Shown: positions 1 to 9,043, counted from the first letter of the stretch. The stretch: 64,000 nucleotides of DNA from Kordiimonas gwangyangensis DSM 19435 = JCM 12864 (GCF_000375545.1 NZ_AQXF01000001.1:901617-965616); one strand, 5' to 3'. The notes: a model not told the origin generated them from the letters alone. Translations and numbers: made by a program.

Positions 1-155
1 AACATTTTCTTCTGGCAGCAGACGCTCCACATGTCCTCCGATAACGGTACTGGATACTCGCGTATTAGGTTCGATCGCGGCGGCGGCACAAAACCGCTAT
101 GCACGTTCCACCTCTTTCCCAAGCAATAACCACAGGCAGCAAAGGATATCAGGCA

Positions 156-2519
156 ATGATCAACTGGCGTACATCCACCGGCACAACCAATTGGGGTACT
201 ACAAACAACCATGGAGAATATAATGAGTTTGCGACCAATTTAATCGGTCAACTTGAAGGCAAAGTATCGAACCTCTATTTGGATACCGACGGAATACCCA
301 CAATCGGAATTGGCTTCAACCTGCGAGTATCCGCAATACGCGAACTGGTATTTAATGCGCTTGCGCTACGCGATGTGATTGAGGAAGACCGCAATTTTGC
401 AACTCAGATCGAGGACATCTTGGAGGGTAATGTCAGCCTTACCGACGTAAATAATCTGATGGCTGACGCGCTTGACGTAGGTGACGCCAATCGGGATACA
501 TTTACCCTCACCCAAGCCGAGATAACCAACCTGTTCCCACAAGTTGTCGATGAACAGGACTTTGAAAATGATATCGATACCTTTTTTGCGAATATCCCTG
601 TTTCTGACGAACGCGCTGCGCTGCTATCGCTAACCTACAATCAGTCGACAGCAAACCCACTTCTCGGCCCTTCGCTGCACGATGCTCTTAGCGATTCAGA
701 CCGTGCAGAGGCGTGGTTCGAAATTCGCTACCGCTCGAACGGTGACGGGGTTGCAGGCAAACGCCGGTATGTCGAGAGCGAAGTTTTCGGCTTGTTCGAT
801 GATGCAACCGCTGATGTCACATCTGTTGGCGAAGCATTGCTGGCATTCCGCGTCGCCACGAAACATGAGCAGTGGATAAAGGACTATGAGACAGCATACG
901 GCGAAAACGTAATGCTGAATGCGAACCAGGATCTCTACGCTATTGGCCGTGATCAAGGTGTCGATGAGCTTAAAGATGTGCTTGAGGACCGCAAGGTCTT
1001 CGATTTGTTGAAAACGGAGTTCACAGAGCTCGAAACTTCAGACAGCGCCGATTTAGTGACCGCCGGCTATACTGGAAGCCTTACGCAAGAGGTGGACTGG
1101 GTATGGGTCGCCGCACCAGAACAAGGCCCTCAACGACCAGGCAGCAGTGCCGAGGTGGATGAACACACTGTAGACCGAACCTCCACCACCCAGAATGATC
1201 TGATTTTTGGCAATATTGATCAGCGTCACGGCAGCACAGCCACAAACGTCGGAGGGGATGACACGTTACTCGGAGGCGCAGGCAACGACTTTCTGATTGG
1301 AGGTGACGGCAATGACTCGATGGACGGAGGCGCCGGAGAGGACAGCGTTTCATACAAAAACAGCAATAGTGGTGTGTCAGTCGATTTGGCAGGTGGCGCC
1401 GTCAGCGGCGATATCGCACAAGGGGACACCCTTGCAGCTATCGAAAACGTTATAGGGAGCGACTATAACGATACGCTCACAGGCAACGCAGGGGCCAATG
1501 TCCTGATCGGCGGGATGGGCGCGGACTCTCTCTCAGGCGGCACGGGGAACGACACACTGTTGGGTGGGGACAGCGACGACACCTTGGATGGCGGAGACGG
1601 CGAGGATTATCTCTTTGGCAGGGCCGGAAATGACCAGTTGCTGATGAATGGTTCGGCTTGTACCGTCGACGGCGGCGACGGCGAAGATATACTGATCATC
1701 TATGATACAGACCAAGATGCCGTGGTGAATGTAAGCGGCATCGAGCATATCATCATCCTGCCACGGGATGATGCACTAGAACTCGTCGGGTTGGACGATG
1801 TTAGCGATACTTCCATATACGTAACCCGCGACCCCGGAGCGACCAGTCTGCAAGCCAGTACCGAACTCATGCCTTTGATTGGCGGAATGGCCATGGCATT
1901 CAGCCCGTGGGACGACGAGTACCTCCCGATATCGAGCGCAATGCGTTTCGCACCAAATGATTTAACGTTCTTCGACCTGGTTCTTCCCAGCATCAATCTT
2001 TGGGAACACGATGGAGGCGACCCCTATTACAATGACCCTGGGCGCTATTGGGCAAACGCGGACCTCGCCTACTACGAGGGGCCGGGACCAGAAGTTTATG
2101 TTGGCTGGTCTATTCCAGGAAGTTCTCCGTTTGATCCGGGCGAGGTCTATCTGGATCTGACAATTACAGGTTTCACGAATGGCGATTTCGGCATCACCCT
2201 AGACGACTATGGCCAACAGGCAACCTATGACAACTATACGGACAGCGAAGAAATAGCGGCCTATATTTCGAATTTTAATGCGAAGATTGGTGCCTTCAAT
2301 GCGGGTAGTCAGCCAATCGAATTTGGGGAACTACTTGGCGTCGCACCACAGGCGGCACCGCAGGCCGTGATTGAAGACGACTTGTGGATGTTTGCCAGCC
2401 ATGTGGAAGAGCCAGAAGATGACGCAAGGTCAACCATGGCTTTTCTGCAGGAAGGTCATGTTTTTGATCAGCCCGCCCGATATTGGCAAGAGATCACGTT
2501 CGAAAGCGCCTATGCTTAA
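156..2519 (+). CDS. GH24-like lysozyme fused to RTX calcium-binding repeats
   Basis: Probably a secreted muramidase. The N-terminal part matches T4-type lysozyme: a Glu in QLEG, an Asp in LDTDG and a Thr in PTIGIG are spaced like E11, D20 and T26 of T4 lysozyme, and SLTYNQS resembles the family's later Asn-Gln motif. The middle (from about base 1245) carries two blocks of glycine/aspartate-rich nonapeptides (GGxGxDxLx type) that bind calcium in RTX proteins. The remaining ~270 residues match nothing I recognise. No N-terminal signal peptide is visible, so type I secretion is expected, but no transporter genes are in the window. An upstream in-frame ATG exists at 99; I chose 156 because AAAGGA lies 9 bases before it. 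The gene converges on the Hxs operon. Domain calls are by motif; the biological target is unknown. Confidence 0.85.
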   Translation: MINWRTSTGTTNWGTTNNHGEYNEFATNLIGQLEGKVSNLYLDTDGIPTIGIGFNLRVSAIRELVFNALALRDVIEEDRNFATQIEDILEGNVSLTDVNNLMADALDVGDANRDTFTLTQAEITNLFPQVVDEQDFENDIDTFFANIPVSDERAALLSLTYNQSTANPLLGPSLHDALSDSDRAEAWFEIRYRSNGDGVAGKRRYVESEVFGLFDDATADVTSVGEALLAFRVATKHEQWIKDYETAYGENVMLNANQDLYAIGRDQGVDELKDVLEDRKVFDLLKTEFTELETSDSADLVTAGYTGSLTQEVDWVWVAAPEQGPQRPGSSAEVDEHTVDRTSTTQNDLIFGNIDQRHGSTATNVGGDDTLLGGAGNDFLIGGDGNDSMDGGAGEDSVSYKNSNSGVSVDLAGGAVSGDIAQGDTLAAIENVIGSDYNDTLTGNAGANVLIGGMGADSLSGGTGNDTLLGGDSDDTLDGGDGEDYLFGRAGNDQLLMNGSACTVDGGDGEDILIIYDTDQDAVVNVSGIEHIIILPRDDALELVGLDDVSDTSIYVTRDPGATSLQASTELMPLIGGMAMAFSPWDDEYLPISSAMRFAPNDLTFFDLVLPSINLWEHDGGDPYYNDPGRYWANADLAYYEGPGPEVYVGWSIPGSSPFDPGEVYLDLTITGFTNGDFGITLDDYGQQATYDNYTDSEEIAAYISNFNAKIGAFNAGSQPIEFGELLGVAPQAAPQAVIEDDLWMFASHVEEPEDDARSTMAFLQEGHVFDQPARYWQEITFESAYA

Positions 2520-2583
2520 ACACACTTCGTTTAAAGTGATGCAGCTGGCCTCAACTTGAAGGATTTCAATCTCCGTTGCAACA

Positions 2584-2610
2584 CCAGCCTACCTGTTAGT
2601 AGGAGGCTGG
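2584..2610. terminator. Hairpin between convergent genes
   Basis: CCAGCCT-A-CCT and AGG-AGGCTGG pair in a 10 bp stem with one bulged base and a 6-base loop. It lies between the convergent lysozyme-RTX gene and the MauG-like gene. There is no long T run, so terminator function is tentative. Confidence 0.4.
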
Positions 2611-2696
2611 AGGGAAATAGAAAATCAATGGCCTACCAAGGTAGAGCTTCTGTAGATCTCCATCATGCAAAAGCCTCATCCACAATGCGCTTGAAA

Positions 2697-3959
2697 TTAC
2701 TCGGTGCAAGAACTACGTGCCGGTGGAGCGCAGAAAGAGAGGGCTTTTAGAAAAGCGACAAGGTCTGCGATTTCACGATCTGACAGAGCAATCGGCTCGA
2801 CTGCCTCACCAGACCAAGCAAGAAGGCGCCCATAGAATTCCTGCCGTTCACTAGAATTCATGGTTTGCGTTTGCAGTAGTGCTAGTGGATCAAGGTGCGC
2901 GGCAATTACGTCTTGCAAAAGTGAAAGTGAGCCGGAGTGAGAATAGGGCGCTGTGTGTTGAACGTTATACAGGGGAGGCGTTCGGAACCTATACCGATCA
3001 GCTGGCGCAAAAGTGACATTGTATCGACCATAGTCCACGCCGAACCCGTTCTTGCCAAACCCGAGCTGAGGCATTGGTATTGCATGGAAATCTAGGTCTG
3101 AAAAGAAGGGGCCGTTATGGCACATTGAACACTGGCCTTTTCCGTAGAAAATGAGGCCGCCGTCAATTGCATCTTCTGAAAGCTCTCCTTGCCCGAATAC
3201 AAAACGATGAAAGTCTGTTTCTCGAATGCGGAATTCCGTCCTGATAAAGGCAGCAATCGCCATGGCGGCGTCTTCAAAGCTCAGCTCTTCAGGGTCCTTA
3301 TTCAGGCTGTGGGCTAACTCTGTTGCAAGAGGTTTGTCCTCTCGAATTCTCCCTGCGAGAAGTTGGTAGATTGCCTCGGCGCTCTCCGTCGTTTCTGTTT
3401 CATAAGCCAGAACGTCAGCCTGTAGATCATCGAGCATTTCTCTGAACTCGACGGGTGGCAAGTGAACGGCAACAACTAACGGATCGTCAGATGGAGACAC
3501 AGTGCCAAACTGACTCACAATGACGCCCGACGACGCCTTTCTCTCGACTTTGCCATCCCAAAAGAACGTATCGAAGCCGACACTGCCGCGCCCCCACAGT
3601 GGCAAGGTGTTTCTGGGGACAATGGCTCCGCCACTCGATAGCCGAGAAATGCCTTCCCCTTTGCCCCTGACGCCAATAGCATTGGGCAGTCCATCGGCCG
3701 ATGAAAATTGCGGAAGATGGCAACTGCGGCAGGAGACTTTCGAATTCAGGCTGAGATACTCTGCTTCAAACAGTTTTTGACCGGCCGCAGCGAGTCCGGG
3801 ATCGACCGCTGGCGTGAGAGCTTCAACGGGAGTGAGCCCTGACTCGATTGCGCGGTCCTTTAATATGCGCTCTCGAAGTGTGTCCTGGCTTGCATGGTTG
3901 TCGCATGAACAGAACACGACCAACGAGGCGATAACACTGACCCTAGTACCGAAATTCAT
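2697..3959 (-). CDS. MauG-like di-haem cytochrome c peroxidase family protein, Hxs-associated
   Basis: Two c-type haem sites are visible: CRSCH (residues 77-81) and CSMCH (277-281), with the overall length (420) and layout of the bacterial di-haem cytochrome c peroxidase/MauG family. MauG uses its haems to oxidise residues in a partner protein into a quinone cofactor; a MauG-like member is a known companion of His-Xaa-Ser systems. The N-terminus is hydrophobic and ends in a Cys-rich stretch (FCSCD), so it is exported, perhaps as a lipoprotein, although the lipobox is poor. The start overlaps the end of the preceding gene by 17 bases (ATGAATTTC read in two frames), indicating translational coupling and placing it as last gene of the operon. 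Role in modifying HxsA is inference. Confidence 0.85.
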   Translation of the reverse strand: MNFGTRVSVIASLVVFCSCDNHASQDTLRERILKDRAIESGLTPVEALTPAVDPGLAAAGQKLFEAEYLSLNSKVSCRSCHLPQFSSADGLPNAIGVRGKGEGISRLSSGGAIVPRNTLPLWGRGSVGFDTFFWDGKVERKASSGVIVSQFGTVSPSDDPLVVAVHLPPVEFREMLDDLQADVLAYETETTESAEAIYQLLAGRIREDKPLATELAHSLNKDPEELSFEDAAMAIAAFIRTEFRIRETDFHRFVFGQGELSEDAIDGGLIFYGKGQCSMCHNGPFFSDLDFHAIPMPQLGFGKNGFGVDYGRYNVTFAPADRYRFRTPPLYNVQHTAPYSHSGSLSLLQDVIAAHLDPLALLQTQTMNSSERQEFYGRLLAWSGEAVEPIALSDREIADLVAFLKALSFCAPPARSSCTE

Positions 3960-4338
3960 GTTCTTTCACCACATCAAGAAGGTCCTGGCCCCGTTCCTCG
4001 AAGGCGACAAGGCGCATGCGTGATAGGTCTTCCGCATTGAGCCCGAACTGCATCAGTCGCTTCTGGTAAAGGTCGTAATCTTGGCAACTCAATAGGCCGA
4101 CCTCTGCAGCGCGCAGATTCTCGAGTTTCTGATCGGACGCATTTTCAGCAAAAGCGAGTTTGGCAACCAAGTGAGTGCGCATGGAGTGATCGCAATCATA
4201 CATAAGCTTTGAGTATGTATCTTGCGTAACGCCACTCAGCAGTATTCGGTAGGCTGGCTGCAAGCCGACACCAAGGGCTATGCCAAGCGCGAGAAATGCA
4301 GCAGCGGCAGATTTAGGATGCGCGGATACGAAGTGCAT
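3943..4338 (-). CDS. Small Hxs-system-associated membrane protein (TIGR03982-like)
   Basis: A 131-residue protein with one N-terminal hydrophobic segment (about residues 11-35), probably an anchor or uncleaved signal, followed by a charged, helical periplasmic or cytoplasmic domain with two Cys. No catalytic motif is apparent. Its place between hxsA and the MauG-like gene fits the small uncharacterised family that accompanies His-Xaa-Ser systems (recalled as TIGR03982; not checked by search). The start codon lies inside the end of hxsA (26-base overlap) with AGGA just upstream, and its own end overlaps the MauG-like start. Function unknown. Confidence 0.65.
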   Translation of the reverse strand: MHFVSAHPKSAAAAFLALGIALGVGLQPAYRILLSGVTQDTYSKLMYDCDHSMRTHLVAKLAFAENASDQKLENLRAAEVGLLSCQDYDLYQKRLMQFGLNAEDLSRMRLVAFEERGQDLLDVVKEHEFRY

Positions 4339-5107
4339 CTAGTGTCCTGCCATCAAGTATACCCGACGGTATGATGTCAAAATCCTCTTGGAACTGCTTA
4401 ATGGCTGTCTGTGTTTGCACTCCCAATACGCCGTCGATAACTCCCTTGTAGTAGCCATACAAAAACAAGACGACCTGGACCTCTTGAACGATGTGCCTAA
4501 ACTTTGCGGAGTTGCCGGGTAGTTGCTTAAGATATCCTCCTTTGTCGAATATCAGGGACAGCCGGATGTCCATAGCGCGTAGCAGCTTTTCCGTTATACG
4601 CCCCGTAACCGGCATGCCGTGGGCTTTTTCAAATTTGCCAATTGCTGCCTGAGTTTCTGGACCGGGAAGCCCGTCGATATCTCCGGTGTAGAACTTATCC
4701 ACCCAAAGCCGGGCCTGAACCTTTTGCACTACTTCGATATGATCTTCGAAATCCTGCTTTTCTTGTCTCAAGGCCACATAGGGAGAGGAAGGCAGTACCG
4801 ACTGGTCCGGCGTGCTATTCTCATTTCGGGAAGGTGCTGCAGGTGGCGTATAGACGGGTCGTGATCCGCCAGAACTTGACCGATGTGACCGGTGGCTCGA
4901 ATGCGAACGGTGACTGGAATGAGATCGGTGCATCGCCAGAGTATAAACATGGTCCAGCCGCATGACGTCTGCCAGGACTGGCTCCTCGTCTTGGCCTGAT
5001 GGATCTTCCAGCAGAAGGGCTTGTGGGGCGTCTGTCGATGCCGCATGAGTGCCAATCGTACCGATGCCCAGCATGGCCCAGGTTTTTCTGTAGCGTGTAG
5101 ATTTCAT
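4313..5107 (-). CDS. hxsA: His-Xaa-Ser repeat protein HxsA
   Basis: This is the probable substrate of the Hxs maturases. Residues 60-77 are six consecutive His-Xaa-Ser triplets (HRS/HSS), the hallmark of the family, followed by a Ser/Gly/Pro-rich linker. The C-terminal half holds two peptidoglycan-binding domain 1 repeats (about residues 120-180 and 195-260; each has the GxIDGxxGxxTxxAIxxFQ-type core), so the mature protein likely sits on the cell wall. The N-terminus has a weak hydrophobic stretch consistent with export. I chose ATG 5107 over the upstream 5149 because it has AGGAG before it and overlaps the hxsC stop as ATGA. The chemistry installed on the repeats is not known. Confidence 0.9.
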   Translation of the reverse strand: MKSTRYRKTWAMLGIGTIGTHAASTDAPQALLLEDPSGQDEEPVLADVMRLDHVYTLAMHRSHSSHRSHSSHRSHRSSSGGSRPVYTPPAAPSRNENSTPDQSVLPSSPYVALRQEKQDFEDHIEVVQKVQARLWVDKFYTGDIDGLPGPETQAAIGKFEKAHGMPVTGRITEKLLRAMDIRLSLIFDKGGYLKQLPGNSAKFRHIVQEVQVVLFLYGYYKGVIDGVLGVQTQTAIKQFQEDFDIIPSGILDGRTLDALRIRAS

Positions 5108-6189
5108 ATCGCTCGGATCTCCTGATAGGTGTGATCGTCCGGGTGCCATTCAAAAAAGCCGCAGCAGTCATTTTTCAAAGTGCAGGGATCACAGGTTTTG
5201 GAAAATCGGTTCTTCCAATCTGATATTGATCTGGCGGCATAGCCCCTGAATGATGAGGGCACAGTACAAAGCGGAAAATTGTACAAGGCAACATCCTGTC
5301 CGTACGTTTGGACATGTAATATCGCCTCCTTGATGGGGTCAAAGTCGACAGAACTGTCGAAGAAAAGGTCCCGCCAGGCCCGGCGGGCAAATCCCGTTGC
5401 TTCCAGTTGCATGATAGCCCACACGTCGATAAATGGCAGGTGGCCTACCACGAACCGCGCAAGGTTGGGCAGCACGCCGCCATTTTGTTTGGTCAAAACA
5501 GTGCGAAGTTCGATTGCTGCTCCAGTGGCCCCCAGCAGCTCAAATGACGCCATCAGCCGGGCGAAAGCGCCTGATTTGGCAACTATCTTGTCATGGAGCT
5601 CTCGATCAGATGCGTATAGCGGTATGCCCCAAACGACGTTTCGTAGTTGAGCCAGTGTGGCGGTGTCGGACGGCTCAAAATGTTGGCCGTTTGTTAAGAC
5701 GTGGAATTTTAGACTGGGCCTGTGTGACTGCATGGCAAGCAATAGCTCGAAAAGCTGTTGCTTATACAGCGTTGGCTCGCCACCGGATAGACCGATCGTG
5801 CTGTTTGCTGGTGCGAGAGAACAGGCCTGCAGAAAATATTCAAACTGATCGACATGCGTTTTCTTTGGCGGCTGCGAACACATGATACACAACTGGTCGC
5901 AGCGCTCGGTTATAAGGAGTGTGTTGTGTTGAGATCCAGCTCTTATCCACCGATGAACGGTCTTTGAAGATGGAGAAACCAGTACTACATCGCCTAACAT
6001 GTCTTCGCCTGACTGTTGTCGAATGACAAATTGATGCTCCCCATAGCGATATATGGACAACGCACTATCCTGCGCGACCAAAGCCGCATCAAAATCGCTC
6101 AACTGCTCATAGTTAGAGCCAGCCAGACGCACCACGAAATCCGGAACATTAGGGTCGATTCCTTCAAGTGGGAGCTGCAACTCAATCAT
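5104..6189 (-). CDS. hxsC: Hxs system radical SAM maturase HxsC
   Basis: A 361-residue radical SAM protein. The [4Fe-4S]-binding motif is C97-x3-C101-x2-C104 (CDQLCIMC), followed by the SGGEPTL glycine-rich SAM-binding motif. Further Cys near the C-terminus (FPLC, then CDPC..CC) suggest an auxiliary iron-sulphur cluster, as in SPASM/twitch-type peptide maturases. Paired with HxsB, it is expected to alter the His-Xaa-Ser region of HxsA in the cytoplasm before export. The gene overlaps hxsB by 8 bases and hxsA by 4. Assignment to HxsC rather than HxsB rests on length and order; HxsC is the shorter partner in known systems. Confidence 0.9.
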   Translation of the reverse strand: MIELQLPLEGIDPNVPDFVVRLAGSNYEQLSDFDAALVAQDSALSIYRYGEHQFVIRQQSGEDMLGDVVLVSPSSKTVHRWIRAGSQHNTLLITERCDQLCIMCSQPPKKTHVDQFEYFLQACSLAPANSTIGLSGGEPTLYKQQLFELLLAMQSHRPSLKFHVLTNGQHFEPSDTATLAQLRNVVWGIPLYASDRELHDKIVAKSGAFARLMASFELLGATGAAIELRTVLTKQNGGVLPNLARFVVGHLPFIDVWAIMQLEATGFARRAWRDLFFDSSVDFDPIKEAILHVQTYGQDVALYNFPLCTVPSSFRGYAARSISDWKNRFSKTCDPCTLKNDCCGFFEWHPDDHTYQEIRAI

Positions 6190-7597
6190 GGTGCACCTTC
6201 AGGAACGTATCCGGTATCGCTGGCAGGTCGAGCCAAAGCGCAAGCGTATGCGCTTCCTCAGCAGTTGGCTGCGCCAACATCTCGAAAAGGAAGTCGAAGA
6301 TCATGGTCTGTTGCTGGCAAAAATATTGATCGTGACGAGGCTGGTCTGTGCGGCCGTAGCGAGAAATGCTGTCGATGGGATCGCTGCCGCAAAACGGCTG
6401 ATACGCACAGTGAATGCAATCAGGATCGAAGTCATTGAGAGCCAGTTCCGACAGAGCGAGCACTTGCGATCCGTCCAATCCGGAATGAACGTCCCCGATC
6501 GACATGTCTACATCGCCAGTCCGATCAATCATCCGAGCCTCGTCTGATGGAAAAAGGCGGCCGTCATGATCGATGACAAAATAGTCCAAACCAAGAGGGT
6601 TTGGATTCCGCAGATCGGCATGGCCGTTGGCGCGTGGACGGAAAATGCGGCGCAGGCAATGTGCCATGTAGAATTCTTCCAGCGCTTTACCTTCGTGAAA
6701 ATTTCGCTCGATCATGCGCCTGACGACGGCGAGGTAATAGTCGAACCATCGCTCCTGACCTGTGCGCGCGGCGTCATGTTTTTTGCGGGCAAATCCCTGG
6801 AAGTTGATGGGCCGGAGATAGATAGAGTTCATCCCCAATGCAAGATATTCATCTATCAACGTATCCGCATCAGGAGGCGAATTGGCATCAATAGTTGGCA
6901 ATGCTGAAACGCGGGATTGGCCGAAATTTTCAATCACATCTTTGATGTTTTTGAGCGTACGGGCCGTTGCTTCAGCGGATCCCGTGCGTTGCACTGTGTG
7001 CTTCTTCTTCGAGCCATCGAATGAAGTGCTGATATAGACATTGCCTCGGCCTAAGAGCGTTCTCAAATCTGGTGAAAGCTCGCCAAGGTTCGTGCAGATG
7101 ACCGCCTCTACGTTCCGACCGGTTTTTTCAACTGAATCTATAACGCGTTTAATCAGGTCGAGGCGAAGTGTGGGTTCTCCTCCCTGAAATTCTAGCTTCA
7201 CTGTTGGGGCACCGGTGGTGCAAATCAACTTGATCGCATCATCTGCAATCTGGGCGGTCCAGTCGAAACCTTGCGCGTTCTCCGCGACCCGGGAAACCTG
7301 GCAGTAACTGCAAGCTAGATTGCACCGAAGCGTAGGTACGAGGATGAAATAGTCAATCGTGTTTGGCAAATGATGGCGCTGGGCATAGCGATATGCATTT
7401 GCAACTGACGGATGGCCAGTGTTTGAGTATCCCGGAAACCCCTCGGCGCGGAGAAAATCCACATCCTTTTCGTTCAAGTTCTGAAAGATGTAGCGGTTCA
7501 GAAAGCTTTGACTGGCTAGGAAGCTTTGTCCACCGTCGTCGACAAAGATCAGGTCCCCATCGCCGCGGCTCGTATCTTTGAAACGCAACGGTATCAC
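6182..7597 (-). CDS. hxsB: Hxs system radical SAM maturase HxsB
   Basis: A 471-residue radical SAM enzyme with C92-x3-C96-x2-C99 (CNLACSYC), the FQGGEPTL motif after it, and a C-terminal SPASM-like Cys cluster (CIHCAYQPFC ... C) that should bind auxiliary iron-sulphur clusters. The N-terminal ~80 residues precede the barrel and may act as recognition region. It matches HxsB, the larger of the two Hxs maturases. Its ATG overlaps the hxsD stop as ATGA, and its end overlaps hxsC, so maturases are made together. Two different radical SAM enzymes in one operon imply either a sequential or a heteromeric modification; this is inference. Confidence 0.9.
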   Translation of the reverse strand: MIPLRFKDTSRGDGDLIFVDDGGQSFLASQSFLNRYIFQNLNEKDVDFLRAEGFPGYSNTGHPSVANAYRYAQRHHLPNTIDYFILVPTLRCNLACSYCQVSRVAENAQGFDWTAQIADDAIKLICTTGAPTVKLEFQGGEPTLRLDLIKRVIDSVEKTGRNVEAVICTNLGELSPDLRTLLGRGNVYISTSFDGSKKKHTVQRTGSAEATARTLKNIKDVIENFGQSRVSALPTIDANSPPDADTLIDEYLALGMNSIYLRPINFQGFARKKHDAARTGQERWFDYYLAVVRRMIERNFHEGKALEEFYMAHCLRRIFRPRANGHADLRNPNPLGLDYFVIDHDGRLFPSDEARMIDRTGDVDMSIGDVHSGLDGSQVLALSELALNDFDPDCIHCAYQPFCGSDPIDSISRYGRTDQPRHDQYFCQQQTMIFDFLFEMLAQPTAEEAHTLALWLDLPAIPDTFLKVHHD

Positions 7598-7890
7598 CGG
7601 CGTTTTCCATATAGATGTTGAACAAGTGTCGCCCGCTGATTCTCATATCGTAGTCGTATCATCTCGCGGTACAGGAGGTAATTTACCTCTTTCTCGATTT
7701 CGCTTCTCTCTGATTGGCTCCCTATCACAACGGTAACGATATCATGGTCGAGGGTTGCTTGATGTTGCGGATATAGGTAGGCGAACCTCACCAATGCGCT
7801 TTGAGCGGCTGCGACGGGTATATTTAGCCCCTGCAAGTCAATGATTACGGGCGGCAGGTCTTCCGATGCTGTGGCTTCATTTAGTCCCAT
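7594..7890 (-). CDS. hxsD: Hxs system protein HxsD
   Basis: A 98-residue soluble protein upstream of hxsB, where HxsD is found in known systems. It contains a C-terminal helix rich in Leu, Arg and Glu (NYLLYREMIRLR), comparable to the LLNDYxLRE motif by which the HxsD family was named. Function is unknown; small partner proteins of radical SAM maturases are often substrate-binding (RRE-like) chaperones, which is a guess here. The longer reading frame from 7980 would overlap the upstream gene; ATG 7890 starts four bases after that gene's TAG, with GGAG 11 bases before, so it is preferred. Confidence 0.8.
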   Translation of the reverse strand: MGLNEATASEDLPPVIIDLQGLNIPVAAAQSALVRFAYLYPQHQATLDHDIVTVVIGSQSERSEIEKEVNYLLYREMIRLRYENQRATLVQHLYGKRR

Positions 7891-7894
7891 AACA

Positions 7895-9043
7895 CTACCA
7901 CTCCAGCACGTAGTTATCGCACCCGCCGGGCCTGTCCTCGTCCCTTCCAAAACGGTCGGTAATGGCGCAGCCGGTCCCATCGCTTACATCCGTTCTCAGA
8001 ACCTGAATCCCCTCACCTTCCAAGAACGACACGATCTCTGCGTCAGGCAGCGTAACCGTCTGATACTTCTTTGGCCCACCCGAAATCAGCGCAATCTCGG
8101 GCGACACCCGGCGCACAAACTCAGCTCGCGAGGATGTCTTGCTTCCATGGTGGCCAACCTGAAGGATATCGACGTCAATGAGCGCCGGGTAATGCTCGAC
8201 AAGATGCTTTTCCACATCGCCAAGTGCCGCAGACGGCAACTCGCGCGGGCCGGACTCTGCGTCCCCGACCAGAAGCAGCGACTTGGCACCAAGGTCCATG
8301 CGGATGACGATGGAGTTCTCGTTATAGTCACCGCCTGCATGACCGTTGGCGTGGAGAATGGTGAAGCTGGCCGTGTCATCAAGTTTGATCACATCACCCT
8401 CGGCAAACTGCCGCCAGGTGTGGCCGGAAAGGTCATGGTTTTTCCGGACCTTGATCTGAGGCGGCTGCGACGGCGCCAGGGCTGTGTTGTATGCGAGCCC
8501 CTGCTCTGCAGCGACCCGCTCGATAATGCGGTCATAAAACACGGTGTCGTTGATGGCACCACTGTCCCACATATTCGCGACTGCATAGCAGTCGAATACA
8601 TCGTCCATCAGGGAACCGTGATCGTCGTGGGGGTGTGACAGCACCATATGGTCAATGCGGCGCTCCGGGAGGTCTGCGACCGGCCAGGGGTCACTATCCG
8701 GCACACATTTCTTAGCGCCAGATGGGCCTATCGCCGCATACAAATAGGCTATAACCCGACTTTTGCTGCGACCACTCGATTGGTTGCCAGACTTATCGTC
8801 GGCAGACCCTGCGTCATAGAGCAGATTCCAGTCGTGGCCTTGAACGAGCACCGATAGCCCGGTTCCAACGTCAATCAGATGCAAACGGTAGTGCCCAGCA
8901 TCTGGCGGCGTTGTCGATAAATCGGATGCGCTCGATACTTGCCTAACTTGAATGGCTTGAGCATGAACTAGTGATTGGCATGCCGACAGGGTCAGTGCCA
9001 GCGCCAAGCCACGGACAATATTCCGCAAACCATGAGAGTTCAT
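7895..9043 (-). CDS. ComEC C-terminal-like metallo-beta-lactamase-fold lipoprotein
   Basis: An exported hydrolase of the metallo-beta-lactamase fold. It has a signal peptide ending in lipobox LSAC (Cys22), then HPHDDH (residues 137-142, the HxHxDH zinc motif), VGDAE and GHHGS, the order seen in the ComEC/Rec2 competence domain. ComEC-type domains can act as nucleases, but the substrate here cannot be read from sequence. It lacks the ComEC membrane channel. Start 9043 is preferred over 9082 because GGGAGAAGGGG precedes it and it opens directly into the signal peptide. Its TAG is only four bases before the hxsD ATG, so it appears to be the first gene of the Hxs operon, which is not part of the usual Hxs definition. 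Confidence 0.85.
   Translation of the reverse strand: MNSHGLRNIVRGLALALTLSACQSLVHAQAIQVRQVSSASDLSTTPPDAGHYRLHLIDVGTGLSVLVQGHDWNLLYDAGSADDKSGNQSSGRSKSRVIAYLYAAIGPSGAKKCVPDSDPWPVADLPERRIDHMVLSHPHDDHGSLMDDVFDCYAVANMWDSGAINDTVFYDRIIERVAAEQGLAYNTALAPSQPPQIKVRKNHDLSGHTWRQFAEGDVIKLDDTASFTILHANGHAGGDYNENSIVIRMDLGAKSLLLVGDAESGPRELPSAALGDVEKHLVEHYPALIDVDILQVGHHGSKTSSRAEFVRRVSPEIALISGGPKKYQTVTLPDAEIVSFLEGEGIQVLRTDVSDGTGCAITDRFGRDEDRPGGCDNYVLEW

Noticed and set aside
1245-1640. RTX repeats as a DNA repeat array or CRISPR-like element
   Set aside because: Periodicity is at protein level (nonapeptides) with varied codons, within one open reading frame.
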